Of a stretch of DNA of 64,000 bases, positions 23,301 through 35,300 are shown piece by piece (within the stretch, counting starts at the first letter, position 1; the number at the start of each line of letters is the position of its first letter). The DNA comes from Haliclystus octoradiatus (taxonomy: Eukaryota > Cnidaria > Staurozoa > Stauromedusae > Haliclystidae), in assembly GCA_916610825.1 (NCBI GenBank), contig OU744454.1, forward strand, positions 16,486,336 through 16,550,335, read 5' to 3'. The notes below the pieces were generated by a model that saw only the letters and a list, made by a program, of their open reading frames with translations, made no database searches and was not told the origin of the DNA. The position numbers and the translations under genes are program-made.

Positions 23301-26300
23301 AATCAGAAACGAGACTTCACATTGCAAAACCCTAATTTTGTTAATCAGATAACTTTGATAGAGAGGATAATAATTTATGCAATGAAGATATACCGCAAAA
23401 TGACAAATGATAGAATCTGCTGTAGTTCTAGTATACGGCTGTAAACTTGAATAAAAACGTCCGAGCCCTCTATCTTGTTTGTACTATTTTCCGATATTTT
23501 ATAGAATTTTACAGTGTAATGTACTGAAGAATTCTCAATGGTTTTATAAATATTGAATGCTTGGTGAATGAATGATCACACTTTGTTAGACTATTGAGTA
23601 TAATATATCTATCTATACAGTCGTATAAACTATGCGATTACATGGTTTAAGTTGTACTAGACAAACATCAATTTCAAACTTAAACGTTGAAATGATAATT
23701 GAAAAATGTTTATTTAATATTTTAGTAATACTTAATTAAATCCTAAAAAGTACAATTAATACTTTTCAGTACAAACTATCTTGAGGAAAAGTCGTCTGTG
23801 CATGCCCGTGCAAATCAAGTCAGTTTACATTCAAATTTAGATCATGGAAAGGATATCCTGTAGAAATATTTACTTAAGAACAACTTGCAGATCATAGAGT
23901 TAAAAATAGTTAAAACTTATATAGTGTAAGATCAAGCTATTTTGAAGGGTACGTGTCTACTAATTAAGATTTGAGAATTACTGCGGTCACACAGAATACA
24001 TAGCTAATATGTGTCACTAGACTAGTCACAAAGGAACACTCGCACCGCCTGACATTTGTGTTAATCCGCAATCTATATCAGATTCATCGCGTTTAACGAC
24101 ACTACGAGAAATTATTTCGACTGAGCGTTTCAATAGATTTTATTCTACTCCTGAAATCACAAATTGCATCTTTTTTACGCAATTCGCGAGTTTATATGTT
24201 TGTTCATGGCTCAGCCTTGTCAGAAAATTTTGTTTGTTTGACTTCTCGGAGCTAGATCACCTCAAAGATTACGAAGCGTGATCAGCCCACTCTTTCACCC
24301 ACTCACACGATTAACACCTCTTTGCGACTTCGTCTAAGCATAGTCGGCATAGTTGATGCGTATTAAAAATAGTCACACACCTTCAATAACCAGCAGCGAT
24401 AACCTACTTAGACGAAGTCGTAAAGAGGTGTTAATCGTGTGAGCACTTGCGTGAGAAAAATCCAAAACTAAAATCTTTTGACTTTAGAGGCTTATATCTC
24501 TTTACCTGGATCTTGAATATCGATCAAATATAGCTCTAAATCTTCAGTTGAACGTTGAAAATTTCATTCCGAAAGCAGATTGTCATTTGGTTTAGCGGTT
24601 TTTTATTTAGAGACAAATAAGTAAAAAGTTTAGTGTTTTTTCCGGTGTAAACTCTCTTGTTGAAAATAAACGGGTTCCTGTACGAGGAAAAAGAGTGAGA
24701 CACAATATTAACCCAAAATCGTAACTTTGATTGCATTTTTGAGGGGGAAATGCTTGCGCAAAGTAAAAATACAGGAAGAACATGTACTGATAGAAAATTT
24801 TTCTCTATCTAAAGAAGCAATCTCCCAATATCCGGGATATAGACTTTAATCTTACTTAAAGTAATTTAGTTTAGAAGTAGTTTGCCTCCCATTTGTGGTC
24901 ATAACTATCTAGCTATAGTTCTTATCAGATATCCATAAAAAATCAATTCGAAATATTGTTTTGTGGATTATTTTTCATGGAAATTCTCGAGATTACTTTA
25001 TCTATGTATTTATGTACCCCGGGGTGGAGGAAGCTTCGATATATATTTTGGACAGGGATGTCCCATTTTCAGAAATCAATCAGGACAGTAGAATATCAAA
25101 ACAGTTCAGAATTTAGAGCCCAAAATTTTAAAAGGTGCAGATTCAGAATACTTCCAAATTGCAGATTTTCATAGTCAGAACAGGGGAGAATAAAACCTTT
25201 CATAGCCGGTGAACGTGTAATATAGTTGACACCTCGGATAATGTCCCGTTTTGAGTTTGCACAGAAGGGGGATATTAACCGAGTTCGACTGTATTTAAAC
25301 TCCTATTTGATCAATTTTATGAACCTGAATCATCATCATCATCATCATCATCATTGTGTTTATTTATCCTCATATTCTACTACAGTTTTCTAAACCAATG
25401 TTAAAAAAGTAGTTGCTTATAGTCACTTGTTTTATAGAATAGCGAGTGAAGAAGAATTAAAAGAATTTTAAAAATAGTTTTAAAACATTGAAACTATTCA
25501 CAGAGATAGAAAAAAGTAAAGGCCCAAGGATGCTTCCCTGTGGTACAGTAAAGGCCAAAGGATGCTTCCCTGTGGTACACCCGATGTAATTTTTTGCCAT
25601 GATGACCATTGGTTGCCCAATTTTACATTTTGAGATGTGTTCAAAAGGTAGCACTTGAATAGACAGATTGCTGATTTGCTGAATCCATATGCCATGAGCT
25701 TTGCTAGTAATAACTGATGGTCTACTCGATCGAATGCTTTGAAAGATCAAACACTACCACAGTTACAGTGTCTCTATTGTCGAGGGGCTTACTCCAATCA
25801 TCGAAAACTTTGGTTAGAGCAGGAATTTCATTTCAGATAACCAGAGAGTGCTGTTGACCATAGTAAGTTGTCTAGCATGTGCCTTGATATTTGGTCACTA
25901 AGCAGACACTCAGATAACCAGAGAGTGCTGTTGACCATAGTAAGTTGTCTAGCATGTGCCTTGGTATTTGGTCACTAAGCAGACGCTCAGATAACCAGAG
26001 AGTGCTGTTGACCATAGTAAGTTGTCTAGCATGTGCCTTGGTATTTGGTCACTAAGCAGACGCTCGTACACTTTCGACAACGCTGCAAGTAACGCGATTG
26101 GTCTAATATTACTTTTGCAGTATTTGCCAAGTGTCTTGTGAATGGGTGTTACCGCCCTGGCTTTCCAACATGATGGAAAACATTTTTTGTTATGCAGAAG
26201 CTAAAGATTTCTGATAAAGGCTGGGACAAGGCAACATATGAAATTTTCAGAACCCGATTGGGAAGACCACCTTCTGGTGATTTCCTTGTGCGGAGATTCT

Positions 26301-29300
26301 TCAGTATTGAGGACACTTCTGCAGGTAAAAATAGCTCTGAAGCAAAACTGGGATGATGATTTTGTAATTCTCAGTTCTTCGATTTTTTAACACTTGGATG
26401 ATGGGTGAAGTCAGTGTCGTAGCTGATAGGCTGCATGAAGTTAAGGAAGGCGCCGTTGAGTAAGTTCGCCACTTGACTTTGGTCGCTTATCAATTGGCCG
26501 TCACGCTCAATATAGATATCGTCTTTAGTTCTTTTTGACAAATTTGGAAGCCAGCTTTTTATGTTGCGCCAAAGTCTTGGACTGAGTTGGTATCAAGCAT
26601 AAGTTGCATGGCTGTATGAACCTGAATATTTCATTGGCAACACATGAATTTCTGTTTCTTTTTTGTTGTTCAATAAGAGTCTTCTTAGACAATGATTTGA
26701 CGCAATAGCTAACAGCAAATAGATTTATTAATGAAGAACAACGATTCGGGTTCTTAACTGGGTCCAATTTTTTATTGTTGTCTTTTTTACATTTTATTAC
26801 ACAGGCAAAAAGCAAGAACATATATTATTAATATGATATTTTTAGATATTATCTAATAGCAAAACATAGTGCTCAATGTCAACTGACAGGGCTAAATATA
26901 ATAAAAGGAGTCAAAGACTACACATTCATAATTGTTACTAATAGTTTCATGCTTACGCAATCATCGGGTTTATTTGTCTGATGATTGCGTAAGCATCAAA
27001 CTATTAGTAACAATTATGAATGTGTAGTCTTTGACTCCTTTTATTATTATTAATATGATACATTAATTTGATATGATGATGATGATTAATTTCAGATTCC
27101 TGATGATTGGAACAACCCCTCCGGCGTGTACAGAGTTGGCATCAAAAACATATTCTCCCTATTCCCAGATGGGCTACGCGATAGAGTCAAGGTAATTTGC
27201 CTTTTAAATTTTTCTTTAGTTTCATCACCCTTGTAAGTGGCAATCAAAGATGACCAATCTGCAGTTCGGAATAATAAATTTTGCAAGCAATGCTTTTAAA
27301 GTGTGTCCTGATGATAGGCTACACATGAAGTTTGTACAATATAGTCTTTATGTCAATTTGTCTTCGATTTATCAATTATGGATTTGGGATACAGTCAAAC
27401 CTGTTATAACGGTCACCTCTATACAGCGGCCACCTGTCTATAGTGGTCACTCTTCCAATGTCTAAAATAGTATTTTCTATTGAATCAAACCTGTATATAA
27501 AGGCCACCTGTCTGTAGTGGTCAATTTACCTCTGGTAGCTGGCCGTTATATACAGGAATCACTGTAATCACTGTATGGTATCTCCCCCTCCCCCCGTGGA
27601 ACAGTACATGAACATTAATGACCCCATATTCGTAAATAGTACCTCAACAGTTGAAGCATTGCTTAATTAATGTAATTAATTTACATTGTAGACGTCACCC
27701 TGTTGTCCAACCAGCCTCTTATAGCATTGAACCTCCTTTTTGTAGATTTACTTGTGTCAAAATAGGATATTGTTACAATTAAATTTAAACAATTTATGGA
27801 TCTGTATGAGATGCAAAATAGAATATAAAAATATAATAGTGAAGTATTTGTAATACGTTGTCTTACTGATTGAACATAGGGCTCAATGCAAAATATAGCA
27901 GAGCTTATATAATAAAAGTCAGAGAATCAGACAGTCATGTTTGCTACTTGAAGTTTCACGCCGAGGCGATTATCAGGCAATCTATTCTAATAATGAAATA
28001 TATTTTTAGGAAAATCGTAAAAAGAAGTTTTGGAATGTCAGTCATGCTCATTCACTTTCAAAATTCATGCGAGAACTTTCAACATTTGAATCTGATCATC
28101 CAGAACCTATCACAGACAGAGAAGTAAGTAAAGAATTGAATGTATATTATGTAAGCTATGAATGAATGTATATATTTGTCAACAGGGAATCAGATCAGAG
28201 GACACCCTGTCTCCGGTGCTAATGGTTCTAATCAAACTTGTCTGAGCTGCAACAAAACAACCCAGAATGAATTACAAATTATAGAAAGCTTTGTTGTATT
28301 TCTGAGGCTGAGTTTGATACTGCGCCCTAGATCAGTCTGCAATATTTACCACAATCCCAATCTAGAAACAATGATAGTGTAAAAGTTTGTAGAAATGTTG
28401 TGTAGAATTTGTAAAACTGTGAGGTACTGCCGTATTAATTTTGTACGGTAAGGTCAACATTTTTGAAATTGGTCAAACTACAAATTGGTTATACTAAAGG
28501 GTTACCACACACTTGCCGCCATGTTTGTATTCATATTTACTAAACGAGGAAAAGTTGGGAGACACAATTGAAGCACTAAAAAATCAAGAACCTCCGAGGA
28601 TAGTGATTTTAGCTTCCTTGGTGTCTCCAAACATTTACGAGTTTATTAAATATGAATACAAGCATTTGCACGTATGTGGTAACCCTTTTCTAAAATAAAA
28701 CAAACGTCCGAATCTCATTTGACGGTGAATTTTCAATCACGAATTCACAATTTAAAATCCCATTTCAATTCATTAACCATTTTGAAGGGAATTTCACAAC
28801 AAGATAGATATTGTTGAACAAACAAAGACGACGCCCGTAATATAAATTACAAAATACTTTTCCAGGAAACTAATGTAGTACAGTAATTGCTATTTAATTT
28901 TAGGTGTACCTCATTACGCACTATGAAGCAATTTTCATAATTAATCTTATGATTTTCGATCTCAATTAGGTTCAGATGAAACTCAACTCGCTAAAGGCTA
29001 CAGTCGATGCCCTGACTGAACTTGACAAGAAATACTGTGACTCAGGCCCTTCTTATGATTGCGTCTTATTCCATGATGGTAACCAATGGAAGTATGGATT
29101 TGATTCATTTATATATGCCATCCTACTCTACATATAGGTTATGTACATTGCATTCAAACGGTTGTTTGGTTTTCAGGGCGTGTATCGATACAAGTGAATG
29201 CGGAGATTTAAAGGCATGCAAACTGCTTGGTATATTCAAAGAAACAGGCGATTACGCACAGTTTTCTGATGAAGGTCAATTGATAGATTGTGTTGCACCA

Positions 29301-32300
29301 TTGTCGTCATAGTTACCTGTAACCAACATGATAATTATATATTTTTAATAATCTTTCAGATATGCTCACATATTCGTTTAATGTCTACAGAGAAGGAGAT
29401 ATTCTGTCAATTGTAACAAGCTGCAGTGAGTCCAATACAGTCCAAAACCTTAACATAAAACAGCCTCACCTATATGAGATCTATATGAGTGGCTGCTATG
29501 ATGTCATACAAACGCTGTGCACAACATGAAAATTTATTTGTTGTGTTTTCTTCAGGTTCCCATGGCACCCATGTTGCATCAATTGCTGCTGCAAACTTTG
29601 AAACGGAAACAGAACTCAACGGGGCAGCACCTGGCGCACAGGTAAGTAATCATAAATGCCAATGGCTGCTTTTCTTTTCTCTTTTGACAATGTAATGGTT
29701 TGAATGATGAATTATATCTGTAGATCATATCAATGCAGATAGGAAATGTTAGGCTTGGCTCAATGGAGACTGGATCTAGTTTCATGAGAGCAGTGAGTAG
29801 TGTGCCTCGTTCTCGTGTTGATATAGATTTATATATTTCATTCAATTTTTTTTATTGAATTTTTTAATCAGATCAAAGCTGCCGTTGACAATAAAGTTGA
29901 CCTCATCAACATAAGCTATGGCGAAGCAGCTAAATGGGCTAACGCGGGGTAAACAATAGAGTTAAAAATGGTGCTACCTGTTTCAGCATTTCAGTTTGGC
30001 ATGAGTGGCATTCTATATGTATTTGTAGGCAAGTCATCCGTAGTCTCAATGAATTAAGTCAGTCCCATGGTATTACTGTTGTTTCAAGTGCTGGAAATAA
30101 TGGCCCTGCATTAAGTACCGTTGGTAGTCCAGGGGGGACATCTGATGGGGTCATTGGTGAGACAACAGATGTATTTTTATAACATAATAATTTACAGGTT
30201 TGTGATTTAGATTAAGGTAAATTGAAACTTGCCACTGTTGTAGGAATTGGCGCTCTGGTCACACCAGAGATGATGACTGCCGAGTACTCGTTAAATGAAA
30301 AGATGCCAGCACTGCAGTACACATGGTCTTCAAGGGGACCTTGGTAAGTAACCTCAGCAGTCTTGATAATTCGTCAACAACTTTCCCGTGACGCTTTCAA
30401 GGGCCATAGCCATACTCGAATGTGTCTTCTTTCTGTAGTGTAAACGGGGCACTTGGGGTTTCAATCACTGCACCAGGTGGGGCCATTACCTCAGTCCCTA
30501 ATTGGACACTGAGGGCAAATCAACTGATGAATGGAACGTCAATGTCATCTCCAAATGCATGTGGTGGCCTGGGTATGAATTCAATAGTTATACACTTATG
30601 CTTCACTAACATTAATTTTATTTGAAGGTATAATTATTTAATTTTATTTATTTAGCGGTCCTCTTGTCGGCTTTGAAGCAAAAGGAGATCAGCTACTCAC
30701 CTTCAAGGTTTTCTTTGTCGAAGATTATTGCAATCAATTCCTTATGAAAGCTATTCTTAATTTGTTTTTGCTTTCTTTCAGTTTACGGATGACAATTGAA
30801 AACTGTGCTGTGAAAGTGCCAAGTATGCTACTAACTTTATTCCAAATAAGTTTTTTTCCAATGGTAATGTTTCATTTATATGTGCGTTTTTCTTGCATTC
30901 CAGATAACAGCCTATTTGACCAAGGACACGGTCTTCTCCAGGTAAGATGCAGGCAATCTTTTAGTTTCATTTTCTATTTTCGTTAGCTTTGAAATGTTCT
31001 CTCTCATCTTCTCTGACTGATTGCTTTGAAATGTTCTTTCTCATCTTCTATGACTGATTGCTAGATTGTAATGTTTTCGTAGATTGACTCAGCATTTGAT
31101 TCATTGGTAGAAGAAAAACGTTCCTGGATTCATAATATTCAATTCAAGGTAATTTCAGATGATTGTTTTACCAATGCAACCAATTATATCTAATATAAAA
31201 CTTTTTGTAATAAATATCATAGCATTCAATTATCCTGAACTCTCCCTTGCATTTAAACCATGAAACTTGATAATAAAGAATAGTTTATATTTATCATTTA
31301 TTTCAGATTGATTGTGGTGCAGCAAGTAGAGGCATCTACATCAGAGATTCTGCCATTATGAAGAAAGAGCGTCGCTACACTGTGACTGTAACACCAAAGT
31401 TTCCGGACAGTGCATGTTGGTCTAAATAATCTCTCTAATAATGTCTACATAATAATGTCTATTCTCTCCGCTATCATCTGCAACAATGTATTTGATATGC
31501 TGTCATTCATTTATTCAGCCAGTCAATCAAAGCTTGAATTAAATGCCAAATTTGCATTGAGCGCAACGGCATCATGGATCCAATCTCCAAAGTTTTTAGC
31601 AATGTCAAATATGGGTATGTTCTACTGTTAATCGACCAATGACATTTTGATGCTTATTTGTTTATGATATAAAACATAATATAAAATTCTTATTTATTGT
31701 TTCAGCTAGATCATTCAATGTATCAATCTGCACTGAATCTATGAAAGAGAATTCATCTCATTATGAAGAGGCTAGTACTCATTTGAAAATCAAATACTTG
31801 ATGGAATAAATCCCAAAGATAATTTTTAACGCTTTCATTCTCACAGGTGCAAGCTTTTGATTTGGCCTGTCCGGAAAGAGGTCCTGTCTTTCGCATCCCC
31901 ATTTCAGTGATTAAACCCCAAATGCAAGTCATTCTATTTACATCAGTATGCATTAGTAAAACTACGTTACAGTTTCCTAACAGAGGGTAATATTATGCCT
32001 TTCTACTTTTATTGACAGTGTTGCAAGTGACGGCAAGGTCTCCATGCCTTCAATCCCTATGAACACTGGGCAGATACAACGGTGGTTCTTTGTGGTTCCT
32101 CATGGCGCTACCTGGGCAGGTCGGAGATGATGCATGCTAGAATGACTAATATAAAAATGGTCCTATGAATACTAACTAAGTGACATGGTTTACTTCTGTT
32201 TGATAGATGTTACTATCCATGGTGCAGAAGAAGACCAAGACTGTCGTTACGTCTTTCACACTATTCAACTAGTCAAAGAGAAATCATTCAATGATCATGA

Positions 32301-35300
32301 ATTCAGAAGTGTCATCAACGTTAAGTCAAATGTCAAATCACAAAAAGTATTCAAAGTTATGGTAAGAGACTAATCCAAACGAAACTAAAAACAGGTAAAC
32401 AAAATCTTCTATGAATTTCTGGTTTTGATGTATGTCTTGTTTAGGATGATAAAGTCATTGAGTTATGCATTGCAAAATGGTGGTCTGTGGTTGGATTGAC
32501 AACATTAAATGTTAAAATTGAATTTCACAGTCTGTCTCCTGACCAGAAAGATGTTGTTGTTGTAAGTGTTGATCTTTTGTTACTGTAACCAATGATATGA
32601 TACCATGATATTTCTACGTTTAATTGTATTACATCTGTAGAATGGGTCAAAAGGATATCAGCTTGTCACTTTACATTCACATATCAAACAAGAAGAGGTT
32701 CTTCCTTCTGCCTCACTCATTCATCATGTCATCCCTATGGTGTAAGTGCACATCTAAATCTAGTACACATGTAACAATCATGTGACGTGTATGGTTAATG
32801 GTATCTTTCTTTACAGACCGAAAGAACATTGTATCCGTCCTCTTGATGAAAGAGACATCTTACTTGATGACAGACAATTAAATGAATTGATTTTGACTTA
32901 CACTTTCACTTTGGTTTGTCACACATTTATAAATAAATTGTTTACAAAATTAGAAAACTATTATGCTTACATTCGTGGTATACATCTCCTTCATTTTGTT
33001 TCCCAGAGCAAGACTTTTGACGTCACTCCTGTTGCTCCGCTTTTCAGCGATCTACTGTATGAGTCTACCTTTGATTCTCAAGCGTGGATGCTGTTTGATG
33101 CTAACAAGCGTCTCATTAAATGCGGAGATGCCTTTCCTCACAAGGTGAGATTCAATGCCGACTGTTAATTTATGCTATGTCATTATAATCTCGCTTTTTA
33201 TCTCTATAACTTGATTGATATTTCAGTACAGCTATACTGCTAAGCTTACCAAAGGAGACTACACAATCAAGTTCCAGGTACATTGTTTTCTACTATGACT
33301 GATGCAAGTAACTGTTTTGTCTTTATTAATAACATCATTGCTGTTATGTCATAGCTGCGTCATCATAACGTTGGGAAGTTGGAATCATTCCAAGATATGA
33401 CTATGAACTTGTTTATTAAACTCCCTACTCCAATCTTGCTAGAGGTATACTCGCAAAGGAGAAATGTTACGATGCACAATGGTAAAGGAAAGTTTACTTC
33501 CAGACAGTTGGCTCCAGGCAATACATGTCTTGCGTACATCGGAATGCCTTCAGATGACAAGTAAGTTGTTTTATCCGCTTCTAATTGACTTATTTTAATT
33601 TCTGCTCTGTTCATACATTTATAAAATCATCCCCTTTGTCCCCCTTTCAGAATCCCCAAAACAGCAAAAATGGGACATTACTTCTCGGGTCATGTGACAT
33701 ACTCTCCAAATGATTCCATCAAAAAAATGGTAAGTGACATACCTCAGTTAAGTAGTAAGTGGCATACCTCAGTTAAGTAGTAAGTGGCATACCTCAGTTA
33801 AGTAGTAAGTGGCATACCTCAGTTAAGTGGTAAGTGACATACATACCTCAGTTAAGTAATAAGTGGCATACCTCAGTTAAGTAGTAAGTGGTAAGTGATA
33901 TACCTCAGTTAAGTAGCACGTGGCATACCTCACTCAGTTAAGTGGTAAGTGACATACCTCAGTTAAGTAGTATGTGGCATACCTCAGTTAAGTGGTAAGT
34001 GACATACCTCAGTTAAGTAGTAAGTGGCATACCTCAGTTAAGTGATAAGTGACATACCTCAGTTGCATCCAATCTGATTAGAATACAATGAAACATTAAT
34101 TCCTACCGTCTTCTTATGTTTGTCATCTGTAGTAAAAGATATGTCATATGATAATTATGTTTTAGGTTATGTATGACTTACAATGGTTTGTACCACCTCC
34201 AAAAGTAACAGAGACAAAAGCTTCAATTGTGAAGAAGTCTTTACCAGCCAAAGAGGTAGATGCAACAAATGATGAATAGGAGGCTATTGTGGCGTAGCTA
34301 GGCAACATGCTCTACTACACGAAACTGAGGCTCACATTTCATGCCAATTTATGAAGGGCAGTGAGGTGTTAGCCGATCAAAATATGGAATCAAGACTTGA
34401 AAAAGTTGATAGTTTTGAGTTTTAGCAAATTAGCCAATCAGTATGTTCCATCCACAGTGTATTATATCATAAAAGCTAATTATAAACATCATTCTTCATT
34501 CATTTAATCCTTAGCCAATCACAGAATACAAAGAGGCCCTACGTGATTTCATGTCTGGATGGATGTCCAAGTAAGACCATCATCATGTTGAATTGGTTGT
34601 GTTTGTGCTGTTTGAGATATTATTATTATTTTTTTTATTATTCAAATGCAGACTTGATGGTTGTAATGAATTACAGTTAAATATTTGCAATCAATTCCCA
34701 AACGACATAGTAATATTGAACAGCCAATTGAATGCCATGGATACTAGAAAGGTTATTTACAATAGTTTTTTGCTATATTTTATTTGTTGTGCTACCGTCA
34801 ATATTGGTATCATGATTACTTGTTTAGATGCTGCCGAAGCCTCACAAGGAAATTGTCCAAATGGCAGAACAGATTATATCCTTGGTATGGAGTACTACTT
34901 TGTATATATTTGTTTATATATAATTTTCTCATTGCCTTCAAACAAGACAACATAGGAAAGATAGGAAATCAAAACTATCGGCTTTTTCATTGAAGAAAAA
35001 AGAAACAGCTATTAAAATCAATCTGAAAAATGCTGGTTGATAATTTCAGATTGTTTTCTCAACTTTTTTTATAAAGCAACTGTAATTAATAAGTTGATGT
35101 TTCCAGCGTTATCTGACTCTGACAAGCAAATAAATATTTTTATCTTTGTGACTTTATTTCTGATCTGCTGACCATGCATTGATCACCCTTTTTATGTTTT
35201 CAAACCATTGAATTATTATTGAAGACATTCTTAAATCGCTAAATAATGTATTTTATGTTGTAACTACATTAGTGATTTATATTTTCATCAGTATGAAATT

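Noticed and set aside
33730-34065. CRISPR-like array
   Set aside because: The 25-bp units are contiguous without unique spacers and lie in an animal intron; it is a minisatellite.
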